Positions 31,886 through 41,900 of a stretch of 64,000 nucleotides of DNA are shown here, one piece after another. Made by a program: the position numbers and the translations under genes. Location of the stretch: the NCBI GenBank assembly GCA_036250195.1, contig JAVHZZ010000004.1, positions 145,271,729 to 145,335,728 on the forward strand, given 5' to 3'. Position 1 is the first letter of the stretch. Every line of letters starts with the position of its first letter. Below the pieces are notes generated by a model. That model worked only from the letters and a program-made list of their open reading frames with translations. It was not told where the DNA came from and ran no database searches. The DNA comes from Mixophyes australis (lineage: Eukaryota; Chordata; Amphibia; Anura; Limnodynastidae).

Positions 31886-32540
31886 CAACCAGCCACTATA
31901 TCATGTGTGGCAAAGAGGCTTATTTGTCACACCTCACCTATAGGGAAGTGGGTAAAAACCCAGCCAGTTTGCAGGAGCAGGCTGCAGACGGGGTTCAATT
32001 TTCCCTGGGCTGTTCTTTTAGCACATATACACACACACACACACACACACGTGTTCCACATGAGTATAAGTAATTTGTTGGGGGAATTTTATTTTAAAAA
32101 AGCATGATAAAAAATATAGAAGTTTACTTATTTGCCCTTTGAAAAATAGCTTAATGGTGCAGTCCTTTATTTTAAATAGAACAGACACTTTTTTTTTTTT
32201 TACTTGAGTTGACAGTGGTGAAGGACAGCTTTTTTTAAGAAAGGACTGTAGGCGGAGTGATTTTTTTTTTGGGGGGGGGCAAACCACCTTATCCTGCATT
32301 TTACTGAAGTGATTTCTGCTGGATTATTGAGTATTTTCAAGGACACCTATCATATTGTTTATCATTTAAAAATTAGATAAATTTACATATAAATTAATCA
32401 CTTCAACCAAACTAATATCCTTGTAAACTAGTGCTTCTCACAAGCCCATTCTTCCCCTGCACAAACAGGCCTGACTCCCTACATTTTTGGTTTAAAAGAA
32501 ATAGCTAATAGTTTAGTTTAATTATCCTTTTTAATAGTTT
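31886..32540. other. No recognisable gene; (CA)n and homopolymer runs
   Basis: Contains a (CA)n tract at about 32028-32050, a T run near 32191, and a T11G9 run near 32261-32278. Nothing else could be supported. Confidence 0.5.
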
Positions 32541-33867
32541 AGTGTCTCTTTTTCAATGGAGCCGTTCATGGGCACAGTGTGGATGTACATGTATGGGGGA
32601 GACAGCTTTTGATGCAATGCAAGGCGATGCAAATGTGAGCGTGGCTGGAGAGAATGTTGATGCATGTGGTGTGAATGTGAGTATGGAAGAGGGAGAGACT
32701 GTGGTAGAGAATGGTGGACAGGCAATGGCAGCATTGTCAATTGAGGCAAGTAGGACTAGAATCCCCAGGCCACGTCTGTAACGCAACAGGCACTTGCTTA
32801 ATGGATTGCCCGAGGAGGAGGTGAGAAAACTTTATCGCTTATCCTCCTCTGCAATTTACAATCTGTATGAGATTGTAAAAGAGAACCTGGAACCTAGTGC
32901 CACTACTAACCGAGCAGTCCCTGGACTTGCTAAACTGCTTGGTGCTTTGCATTTTTTGGCTTCAGGAACATTTCAACCCACCATGGCACTTATTGCTGGG
33001 TTTTCCCAATCCACCTTTTCTAGGATCCTGTACCAGGTCCTAAAAGACCTCAGAAAACACACTGCACATGTTATTAATTTCCCGCAGTGTGCCAATGAGT
33101 GGCGTGAGATCAAAGCTGATTTTTATGCTTTTGGCTCAAATTCCCAATGTGCTGGGTGCAATTGATTGCACCCACATTGCACTTACACCACCCCGTTGAA
33201 TGGAAGAAAGTTTTTGTAATCGAAAACAATTACATTCCATAAATGTTCAGATGGTTTGTGATGCCAAACAAAAAATCACCAAAGTTGTTGTCGGTTTTCC
33301 AGGTTCATCGCATGACTCCTTCATAATGCAACAGTCGTCGTTGTTCCGAAATTTTGAAGCAAGATCCTTTCCACAGTGCTGGCTGCTTGGTAAGTACACT
33401 TTTTTTTTTTTACATTTTTTTTTACAGTGTACTATTTAGTCTAAGAAATAAATAGAGCTAACAAAAAGGTTAAGATGATGACAGTGTTAAAGTAATGTGT
33501 ATTTTTTTTATTTAGAAGATGCAGGATATGGAAGCCGGTCCTGGTTGCTGACTCCATTAAGCAACCCTGTATCTGCAGCAGGAGAAAGGTACCAAGCAGC
33601 ACACATTGGTACCAGGGGTGTTATTGAAAGAACCTCTGGTGCCCTTAAAAGCCGGTTTCGCAGTTTAGACAGGTCCGGCGGTGGGCTTTTATATTCACCC
33701 TCTAAAGTTTGTGATATAATTATTGGTTGTGCTATTCTGCAGAGCCGTAACGAGGCAGGTGCGGGCGGTGCCGTCGCCCAGGGCGCAAGCCCAAGGGGGC
33801 GCAGCAGCCGGCCGCTACCTGCCTCTATACATTCAGGTTTTTCCTTTCGCAGTGAAACGCATATGCG

Positions 33868-33939
33868 TTCCACTGACAGGAAATTCGGCATCTGGAACGC
33901 AAACTTGCGTTCCAAATGCCGAACTTCCTGTCAGTGGAA
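33868..33939. repeat. 35-bp inverted repeat with 2-nt loop
   Basis: Arms 33868-33902 and 33905-33939 (TTCCACTGACAGGAA... and its complement) differ at two positions and are separated by only AC. They lie in the left part of the composite hAT insertion and would form a tight hairpin. Confidence 0.85.
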
Positions 33940-34947
33940 GGAAAAGGATAAAGATACACAATGTGCTGTAAGTTAGCGGGAGTGAGAGTGAGTGGGGACT
34001 GAGTGCACGGTGCCCTCCTGAGGTTACTGGTATTACTATGAGATGATCTGAAGAAGTTTGAGTCAGACACAGGGTGAGAATGGAGACGTTTCACCCATAC
34101 TTCGATGGCAAAGTGAGAAGTGAGTAAATCGGGAACTTACACCACAGACAGATGAATTATCAGTGTAACACAGAGGTCACATTCTCACCAGCCTGAAATG
34201 GGAGAGTATTCAGCCCATCAAGTGGTTTTCTATGTGCGAATTTGTAGCTAGAGACTCACAAGTGGCTGGAACAGGGGCTCCAGGTTTGTGAAAGGGACAT
34301 TCCTGGTAACACTGCATCCTGCATTCTTGCCCACTTTGTGCCACCTCCGATTTAGGAATAGAAACCATCACTTTTTCATTTTCCAGCTACCTCTTTACCC
34401 AATATTACTTTCTTTACAATGCTGCATCAGCTATTCTGGGACTTATAGTTCCACAACAGACAGCATACCACAAGTTAGATACCTATGCATTACATTCTCC
34501 ATTACACTGCACCTCAACTGTCCCCTCTGTTTATTTCCCCCTAATTCTTCACCTCTCCTTATATAAGGCTATGCTCTCTCCCTCTCTCTCCTTGCAGCAA
34601 GTGGATTATATTCTATTAAATTACACAGAAAACCTGGTTACTTGTCTAAACCTACAGTGCCATTACCTGATGTGTATTAATGGCAGGGTAATTCCTTCTG
34701 GTTTCAAGAGTTGATGGACACTTTACATAATATGCTGTCTTTCCCATACTGCTCTATCCTTTTACTTTTGCTTGTTTGCACACTGTTTTATCTGATTTTA
34801 TTATATATGAGGTGCTGCATTACATTTATCCAGTGAGAGCGCCTGTGTCCTTCGCTGTTATCTTAATGATCCACCTGGGTTCTGGCCCCTTTTCTTTATT
34901 ACAAGGGTCCCTCATACAGCCAGCAATGTCTCTGATGTATAGACCTA

Positions 34948-35224
34948 CAGTGCCGTAACTAGACACTTTAGTGCCCTGGCTGAGAACCGGTTGTTAATTT
35001 ATTTGAATCCCACCACTGTATATATATATATATATATATATATACATACATACACACACATCATGCATTTGCAAATAAGTGTAACGGAATTCTTTCAGTC
35101 AAGTGCTAGGCACACCCCCACATTAGGTTGCCCACACCCACTTGGCAAATGTCACTCCCACTTAGATGGGGAGCGCCAGTGCCCTGTCTCGCCCAGGGCA
35201 CTAAAATGTCTAGTTACGGCACTG
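34948..35224. mobile_element. Small hAT MITE forming the right end of the composite
   Basis: The inverted ends CAGTGCCGTAACTAGACAC and GTCTAGTTACGGCACTG extend inward (TTTAGTGCCCTGG and CCAGGGCACTAAA), with a (TA)n tract at 35021-35043. Its left flank (TAGACCTA) does not match its right flank (CTATTCTG), so it has no target duplication of its own. Confidence 0.75.
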
Positions 35225-35934
35225 CTATTCTGCACAATATTTGTATTGCAAACCGATTGGATCTATATCAACCTCCAGAGATTTCTTTGGATTTGGACCT
35301 TTCTACTGAGATAGGACAGATGGTGGAGCTCGGAGTTCAGGTACGGCAACGTGTAATAGAAGATTTTTTTTTCATGTAAGTAATTTGAATTTTTAACCCA
35401 AAATTAATATTTATGTGTTCAAGAAAGTGGGAAATAATAAAAATATGGCATTGTCAACCAATGTACAGGAATTATTCCCAACTGTATAGCTCTCACCAAG
35501 GAGGACATTTTGTTTAATTGCATGATCATGGGTAAGAAAACAAATAAATCAGCCATGGTGAATGTGTTATTTTTTTGCCATTACACAGTGTTAAATTGTG
35601 CTTAAAAGTTTTATATGTAAGGGAATGATGTGAATTGGATTTGTCAAATGATAACGTACTTGTTTGGACAAAATTACTGACCCTTATTTTTTTTATTTTT
35701 TTTATGAAATGAAAAATGCATCTTAATTGAATGTTACTGACATCTAATTTTTCTTTTCTAAGATCTCCCAAACAATGAAACGTATCCGCATGGAACAGCT
35801 ATTTTCTGATAAAGTAGATTAGTAAGCAGAGATCAGCAGTGAGGTGTACCAAAAAATGAATAATACATTTTCCATAATTTAAGCTAATTTTAAAAAAGAA
35901 ATTATAATAATATTTCATTTAAATAAGTACCAGT

Positions 35935-36005
35935 ACCTTTCTGAAGATTCTTCACGTAAACTGACCTCGCAGATGGAACTGAGTCATTAGGAATGTGTTT
36001 TGTGA
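35935..36005 (-). other. Minus-strand exon-like sequence
   Basis: On the minus strand, NDSVPSARSVYVKNLQK is followed by a donor-like AAAG|GTACTG near 35938. It could be an exon of the minus-strand Harbinger partner gene whose larger remnants lie at 44526-46350. No start or acceptor is certain. Confidence 0.25.
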
Positions 36006-36060
36006 CAAAACAATGTTTGCTTTTATTAATAAATTTAAAAAAATAAATGTTATTTTGTCT

Positions 36061-36378
36061 TTTTTTTTTTTTTTTTTTTTTACTTCAATAAATTTTTATT
36101 GAGTTTTTCAAAGTTAAATGGGGTACAGAAAAAAGAAAGGGTAACAAACACAGTTGAGGTAACAAACAAAAGGGTAATGAAAAAAACAAAAAAGGAACAA
36201 GAGGGGACACCCCCACGCAGGGGGGAGGGGGGGGGGGTCACTCAATTGAAACAACGATATTATAGCAAGCACGTTACTTTAAGAAACATAAATAAAATAT
36301 ACACATTGGTCTTTCTCATAGTATGCCAGATGGGGAGACATTAATACCTAGGTAGCTCAGATAGCACACAGGCAGAGC
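36061..36378 (-). mobile_element. L1 3' UTR and poly(A) tail
   Basis: The minus strand runs from the ORF2 stop through a G/C-skewed stretch (a G run on the plus strand at 36220-36237, a polypurine feature common in L1 3' UTRs) to AATAAAAATTTATTG and the A tail. Confidence 0.85.
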
Positions 36379-39300
36379 CTAATCGTTAGGCTGGGGTTCC
36401 TCTATGAGGGCTGCTGGGGATGGAGAGGGTGAAGTATTTAAAGCTACTCGTGCTCTACCGGAGCCCTCTGTAACATATTCGTGCCAGCTAAACCATTTGA
36501 AAATTGGATTGGAGGCGGATGACGTATAGGGCACATCCGTTGTTTCCATTTCAAAACTATACTGGATCTTAGACACGACCTTGGTGATGCTGGGGGGAGC
36601 AGGGGACTTCCAGTTCTGAGCAATTGCTGCTCTAGCGGCTATTAGTATGTGTCCTAATACATAGCGCTTATAGCTAGGAACCCCAGGCTGATAAATATGT
36701 AAGAGGGCTACCTTCGGGTCAAGAGTGACAGAAACTCGCAGGACCTCCGAAATCAAAGCGGATATCTCGCCCCAGAACGTCTGGATCACCGGGCATGTCC
36801 AAAAGACATGATAAACATCTGCTATCTGACCACATTGACGCCAGCAGAATTTAGACTGACTTGGCCATATCTTATGAAGGCGATCCGGGGTGAGGTAGAG
36901 CCGATTGAGGAGCTTAACATACATTTCGGTGTGATTTATGCATCTAGACATGCGGTGTGAGGAAATGTAGATCTTTTCCCACTGCTGGAGGGAGAGAGTG
37001 ATACCAATATCTGCTTCCCAACGTGCCTGAATCGGAGTCTTGGAGACTGGGACCAGGGACTGGGAATAGCGGTACCAGAATGTTATTCCTCCCCTACTAC
37101 CCGCCTTTGTTAATCTATCTAGGACCTGAGCTGGAAGTGTGGACAAGGCATGGGGGGTCCTGGAAGCCGCCCCCACCCAGTGTCTAATTCTCATATATTT
37201 AAACATCTCAGACTGAGGCAGATTGTATTTGTCCCTAAGCACGTCAAAGGGGAGGAAAAGGGTCTGCGCAAACATATCCGCCAGAGAAACTATCCCTCTA
37301 TTTTTCCATACAGTAATATTGATATCCGGTATGAGTTTCGACAATGCTTGGAGGGAAAGATTGCGAGAAGGGAGTACGACATCCTTGTGCGACCCAATAA
37401 ATTTATCCCATACCCGTAAGGCATCCGAGATAGAGAGTAATTTACGGGCACCCGGTGGGCGGTCCGGCCTAGGAATCCAAAGAAGATCCAGCAGGGGGAA
37501 TCCTACATATAAAGCCCTCTCGATATCAACCCACGGCTTAGCTGCAAGGGGTAGCGACCAGTCCCGGAGGTGACTCAAAACACAGGCATCCTGGTAAAGT
37601 GTTAAGCTGGGAAGCAATAAGCCGCCTCTTGACTTTGGTAAAGACATACGTTTGTATGTAAGGAGGGGGCGTTTCTGCCTCCAGACGTATGACATCATCA
37701 GAGTGTGGAACCTATCCATCATTCGTTTTGGTATAATATAGGGTATGGTACGGAAAATATACATAAGTTTTGGTAGCAACATCATCTTAAAAGCCGCTAT
37801 GCGCCCCAACCAAGAGACCTCAAAATCCATCCAGTTCTTAGCCAGTGAGGAGAGGTGAAGATAGATCGGGGAAAAATTAACTTCAAACACCGCAGATAGA
37901 TTTGCCGGGATATGTATACCTAGATAAGATAGGGAGTCTTTAACCCACACAAAGGGAAATTTCTTTTGTAAGCTTGAAAGGGAAGATTGTGGTATATTAA
38001 TGGGAAGGGCTTCAGATTTTGTAACATTCAATTTATAGTATGATGCTTCGCTAAACCTGTCTAGGATGTGCTTCAAAGTTATCAATGAGGTCTCCGGGCT
38101 GGTTACAAACAGTAGGACATCATCAGCAAATAGGCATACCTTCTGTCTATGTGGATGGATGTCAATACCTGGGAAGTTATCTGCCTGCCGGATTGTGAGG
38201 GCCAGGGGTTCTATAGCCAAGACGTACATTAAAGGGGAAAGGGGGCACCCCTGCCTCGTGCCATTAGTGATGGGAAATGAGGATGATAGGAAACCGTTAC
38301 TGAAGATTTTAGCGGAGGGGTCTTGATAAAGGGCTAATATGGAGTGAAGAACTCTTCCCTGTATACCAAACTTACACAAGACCTCCTTCATGTACTTCCA
38401 GTGAAGTCTGTCAAAGGCCTTTTCTGCGTCTAAAGAGAGCAAAATGACTTCCTCCGAGGACCCAGAGAGGAGGTCCACGACATTTAATATGCGTCGAGTG
38501 TTATCCGAGGCCTGGCGGCCTACTACAAAGCCTACCTGGTCCGGGTGTATCAGTTGTGGTAAGAGGGGATTCAGGCGATCAGCAAGCAATCTAGCGTAAA
38601 TTTTCAGGTCTGTGTTAAGCAATGCTATTGGTCTATAATTCTTACAGTCTGAGTGGTCCTTGCCCGGTTTTGGTATAGTAATAATCTGTGCTTCCAACAT
38701 CTCTGTTGGAAAGCCCCCACCCTCCGAAACACTATTATACAGGTTAGTAAGGAGAGGGGAAACTTCGGTCCCGAAGGCACTATAGAATGCATTAATGAAA
38801 CCATCCGGGCCGGGAGCCTTATCTTTTGGAAGGGATTTAATGATTCTCTCAACTTCTCCCTGGGTCCACGGAAGATTAAGCAATTGTAAGCTATCGGCGT
38901 CTAACAAGGGAAGGTCTAAGTGTTGGAGGAATGCGGAAATGGAGGCCTCAGATGGTTTAAAAACATTATCATCGTCCTGGAGGTTATAAAGTTTAGAGTA
39001 GAATTTGGCAAACTGGTTAGCTATGGCCGCTGGGTTATATATCTTGTTACCTCTAGGACCGTGCAATACTTTAACACGATTTCTAGCTTGCTTGCCTCTT
39101 AATTTTCGGGCTAGGAGACGACTGGCCCTATTACCCATTGTGTAGAATTTTTGCCTCAACTTGAGTAAGGAGGATTTCATGCGAGTAATGAAAATATTAT
39201 TCAGCTGTTTCCTCACCTCATTTATTTCTTTTTGTAAGGTTTTAGATGGGCGTGTTTGGTTTTGGAGCTCTAATCTCGCTAGGTCAGACTCAAGTGTTCG

Positions 39301-40242
39301 TTGGCGTAGGAGGTATTGCCTCTTTAAACGGGCCCCAATTTGAATAGCAGCACCTCTAACTACTGCCTTCAGGGCACACCAATGTGTTGAAAGGGAAGTG
39401 TCAGCTGGGTCGTTTAACTGAATGTATTGTGACAATGACTCCGAGAGAGCAGTCCTAGCCTCCAGTGAAGTGAATAGGTAGGCCGGCATACGCCAAGGTC
39501 TTGGAGGAGCTCTGGCAATACATAGGCTCCAGGACCATTCCATCGGGGCATGATCAGACCACGTAATAGGGAGGATATTGATGGAGTCAGTATGCTGGAG
39601 TGTCCACTTATCCGACAAAATCATGTCTATTCTAGAGTAGGTGTTGTGGGCCATTGAGTGAAAGGTATATTCTCGAGCACCCGGACACTGCGCCCGCCAA
39701 ACATCGTAAAGGTCATATTCCGCTAGTAGCTTACGGAAAGCAGTAGAGGGGCCAAGGGTAGGGTCAGGACCGGATGACCTCTGGGGCCTGGATTTATCAA
39801 CCTTCGGGTCCAAAGTCAGATTAAAGTCTCCCAATAACACCAAGTGGCCCTTTCGGACTTTTTGTACCTCCTCACACAAGGCCTTCAAGAAGGGAATTTG
39901 ACGGGAGTTTGGCGCATATAATGAAACAATAGTTATTGGCTTGTCCTCTAGGAGGCCTGTCAGGATGATGTACCTCCCCGACTTATCTTCTAGTTTTGAA
40001 TGGAGTTGGAAGTGTACACGGGCGCTAAAAAGGACAGCAACTCCATTTCTTTTAAAAGGGCCATTTGCAAAGTAACCTAACGGATATCTCGAGTCCCTCA
40101 ACTGCGGTGGGGCATGGGAGGAGAAATGGGTTTCTTGGAGGGCCACAACATCTGCCTTTTGTTTATGGAATGTGGTGAGCGCTAGGCGCCGTTTGTTAAG
40201 GGAGTTAAGACCTTTAGTGTTTAAGGTATAGAACTTAACCAT
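36379..40242 (-). CDS. ORF2: L1 ORF2 protein: endonuclease and reverse transcriptase, 1287 aa
   Basis: The uninterrupted frame encodes an APE-type endonuclease at residues 1-240. Its motifs are LNTKGLNS (Asn8), QETH (Glu37), LYAPN, LLGDFN (Asp139), and SDHAP (Asp230, His231). The RT lies at about 460-760, with KAPGPDGF, NYRPIALLN, SLDAEKAFD (Asp605), NGTRQGCPLSP and the catalytic FADD at 705-708. A C-terminal Cys/His segment (FCWRQCGQIADVYHVFWTC) matches the L1 zinc knuckle. The protein nicks target DNA and copies L1 RNA there. Length and domain order match complete L1 ORF2 proteins, and no residue essential by motif is missing. Confidence 0.95.
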   Translation of the reverse strand: MVKFYTLNTKGLNSLNKRRLALTTFHKQKADVVALQETHFSSHAPPQLRDSRYPLGYFANGPFKRNGVAVLFSARVHFQLHSKLEDKSGRYIILTGLLEDKPITIVSLYAPNSRQIPFLKALCEEVQKVRKGHLVLLGDFNLTLDPKVDKSRPQRSSGPDPTLGPSTAFRKLLAEYDLYDVWRAQCPGAREYTFHSMAHNTYSRIDMILSDKWTLQHTDSINILPITWSDHAPMEWSWSLCIARAPPRPWRMPAYLFTSLEARTALSESLSQYIQLNDPADTSLSTHWCALKAVVRGAAIQIGARLKRQYLLRQRTLESDLARLELQNQTRPSKTLQKEINEVRKQLNNIFITRMKSSLLKLRQKFYTMGNRASRLLARKLRGKQARNRVKVLHGPRGNKIYNPAAIANQFAKFYSKLYNLQDDDNVFKPSEASISAFLQHLDLPLLDADSLQLLNLPWTQGEVERIIKSLPKDKAPGPDGFINAFYSAFGTEVSPLLTNLYNSVSEGGGFPTEMLEAQIITIPKPGKDHSDCKNYRPIALLNTDLKIYARLLADRLNPLLPQLIHPDQVGFVVGRQASDNTRRILNVVDLLSGSSEEVILLSLDAEKAFDRLHWKYMKEVLCKFGIQGRVLHSILALYQDPSAKIFSNGFLSSSFPITNGTRQGCPLSPLMYVLAIEPLALTIRQADNFPGIDIHPHRQKVCLFADDVLLFVTSPETSLITLKHILDRFSEASYYKLNVTKSEALPINIPQSSLSSLQKKFPFVWVKDSLSYLGIHIPANLSAVFEVNFSPIYLHLSSLAKNWMDFEVSWLGRIAAFKMMLLPKLMYIFRTIPYIIPKRMMDRFHTLMMSYVWRQKRPLLTYKRMSLPKSRGGLLLPSLTLYQDACVLSHLRDWSLPLAAKPWVDIERALYVGFPLLDLLWIPRPDRPPGARKLLSISDALRVWDKFIGSHKDVVLPSRNLSLQALSKLIPDINITVWKNRGIVSLADMFAQTLFLPFDVLRDKYNLPQSEMFKYMRIRHWVGAASRTPHALSTLPAQVLDRLTKAGSRGGITFWYRYSQSLVPVSKTPIQARWEADIGITLSLQQWEKIYISSHRMSRCINHTEMYVKLLNRLYLTPDRLHKIWPSQSKFCWRQCGQIADVYHVFWTCPVIQTFWGEISALISEVLRVSVTLDPKVALLHIYQPGVPSYKRYVLGHILIAARAAIAQNWKSPAPPSITKVVSKIQYSFEMETTDVPYTSSASNPIFKWFSWHEYVTEGSGRARVALNTSPSPSPAALIEEPQPND

Positions 40243-40901
40243 ATTCTAAAGGGTCATGGTGATATGATAGAAAGAGCGAGAGTAAGTATTGCACTAGAAA
40301 TTTAGTTCTGGAGTGACTGGGAGGAAGAAGGGGAGGATTAAAAGGGAGGGAAAAAAGGGAACAAGGGAAATAGTGGGATGGACTGACCCGAGGAACTGGG
40401 TCAGAGTATTTGCCACATGGGTAAGAGTGTGGCAAATTGTTTAACATGTGGGGGGTAGTTGGAACACATTCCCACCCGCGGAACACCCAAATATATAGAA
40501 CAAAAACCAATAACAAACAAAAAACAACTTAAGAATAAAGAACAGCAAGAGGAATTATACATAGCATTGTAACATTACGACAGCCTCAAAGATAGGTTTA
40601 GCACAAACTCTATGGGGTACCACCACCTCAGGGTCCCCATGGAAGCAGTCCACTGCTGACCCATCCCCCCCGCGAGAGGACCAGCCTCCCGCGAGCGGGC
40701 GGGCCACTACCAGGGGTAACTGCCCCTGGGCACAGAACTAAGCTTCTACCTCCACGGGCACCCCGGCAGCCACACCCTAGACTCACGAAACTCGAGAAAG
40801 CATATCTAGGTTAAACGGAATTGCTGATATTACTTATAGTTATACTTATCAAATCAGGATTAGGTCCCATGAGGTTTCAACATAGAAGATAGGAATACAA
40901 C
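40243..40901 (-). other. L1 inter-ORF spacer
   Basis: The 659 bp between ORF1 and ORF2 is long compared with mammalian L1 (tens of bases). I see no conserved open frame in it. It may help restart translation at ORF2; that is inference. Confidence 0.6.
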
Positions 40902-41900
40902 TCAGTCTCTGGAAACCTGGGACCATTCAGCCTGTGGAGGGGGCCTGGCTGCAGAAGATCCAGACGGTGTGGGGATACGCCACTCCTTCAGCAGCTTGAT
41001 GCCTGCCTCCACGGAGGAGATGACATAAGTAGAGTCTTCGTAGCGAACCAGCAATTTCACGGGGAAGCCCCATCTGTAGGTGATGTTGTTGGCCCTCAGG
41101 GCTGACGTGATTGATTGTAGACTTCGTCTTTGGTTGATGGTGGTAAGTGAGAGGTCCTGGAAAAGCTGAAGATCTCCGAGGGATGCCTCGTTGCTCGGAT
41201 CCCGACCCGCTCTAAGGATCGCCTCTTTGACATGGTAGAAGTGGACCCTGAGCAAAGTGTCTCTTGGGACATTCCCTGGAGCAGTACGTGGACGTGGGAG
41301 ACGGTGTATACGATCTATCAAAAAGTCATTAGCGTCCAATGATGGAAGAAGTCTGCTGAATAGGGAAACAGCATAGCTCTGAAGATCAGGATTTGCAATA
41401 GATTCCGGTATGCCCCTTATCTTAATGTTATTTCTGCGAGAGCGATCCTCCAGATCTGCGACCTTTTCTCTCAGAGACAGGACTTCGCTTTGTAGAGAGT
41501 TATGCGAAGAGCTAAGAGCGTTGTGTGAGGAATAGAGGTCGTTATGCGAAGAGACCAGTTCTCCCATCTTCGTCTCCAGATGGTCTGTTCGATCTCCTAG
41601 TTCTGTCACATCAGTTTTCAGACCACCGATCGCTGCTTTAACCTCAGAGGTCAGGTCCGCCCTTAGTGCAGTCAGCATCTGATGTAAGGCACGAACTGTT
41701 AGAGGTGCGTCTTGAGCTGTATCAAGGCCCTGGTCAGGCAGCGAAGCGCCCAGGGCGGAGGCTGCAGGCTCTGGTGTCTGTCGTGACGGAGACGAGCCTT
41801 TTGGTGTAGAAGGCGAGGTCGTTGTTGATTTCGGTTTTGGTTGGAATTTGATCGGAGGAGCCAGAGCAGTAGTAGTAGGTTTAAGCTTTTTAGGAGGCAT
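40902..41900 (-). CDS. ORF1: L1 ORF1 protein: RNA-binding chaperone, 332 aa
   Basis: The uninterrupted minus-strand frame starts MPPKKLKPTT with a basic, Pro/Ser/Thr-rich N-terminus. A heptad-patterned coiled coil at about residues 85-155 (ELGDRTDHLETKMGEL ... LREKVADLEDRSRR) includes three near-repeats of SSHN. An RRM-like domain follows (NNIKIRGIPES ... RIHRLPRPR) and a C-terminal domain (HFYHVKEAILRAGRD ... LTTINQRRSLQSI). This is the trimeric L1 ORF1p layout. It coats L1 RNA in the cytoplasm and is needed with ORF2p for mobility. Confidence 0.92.
   Translation of the reverse strand: MPPKKLKPTTTALAPPIKFQPKPKSTTTSPSTPKGSSPSRQTPEPAASALGASLPDQGLDTAQDAPLTVRALHQMLTALRADLTSEVKAAIGGLKTDVTELGDRTDHLETKMGELVSSHNDLYSSHNALSSSHNSLQSEVLSLREKVADLEDRSRRNNIKIRGIPESIANPDLQSYAVSLFSRLLPSLDANDFLIDRIHRLPRPRTAPGNVPRDTLLRVHFYHVKEAILRAGRDPSNEASLGDLQLFQDLSLTTINQRRSLQSITSALRANNITYRWGFPVKLLVRYEDSTYVISSVEAGIKLLKEWRIPTPSGSSAARPPPQAEWSQVSRD

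Larger units (their letters stand above)
33740..35224. mobile_element. Composite hAT insertion with 8-bp target duplication
   Basis: CTATTCTG lies on both sides (33732-33739 and 35225-35232). The left terminus is CAGAGCCGTAACGAGG and the right terminus is CTAGTTACGGCACTG; both are hAT-like but of different subfamilies. A complete smaller element, 34948-35224, has the right terminus plus its own matching left end CAGTGCCGTAACTAGACAC. The outer pair is what the duplication flanks. No transposase gene is visible. Confidence 0.85.
32593..35778 (+). pseudogene. Harbinger DDE transposase, three exons, split by a composite hAT element
   Basis: Exon 1 is 32593-33389 (donor CTTG|GTAAGT). It has one in-frame TAA at about 32779 and a frameshift near 33135-33200, just around the first catalytic motif GAIDCTHIAL (about 33157-33186). 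It continues with NRKQLHSINVQMVCDA and GFPGSSHDSF (second Asp region). Exon 2 starts at 33516 (acceptor TTTATTTAG) with DAGYGSRSWLLTPL and RGVIERTSGALKSRF (Glu). It is broken at CDIIIGCAIL by the insertion 33740-35224 and resumes HNICIANRLDLY at 35233, to donor TTCAT|GTAAGT at 35375. A short exon 3 is 35763-35778. This is a PIF/Harbinger nuclease distinct from the one at 28007. Confidence 0.85.

Noticed and set aside
32018..32299. Minus-strand frame over T/G runs and the (CA)n tract
   Set aside because: Composition is low complexity and no domain is visible.
37150..39343. Several plus-strand open frames of 60-116 codons
   Set aside because: They are shadows of L1 ORF2 on the opposite strand.
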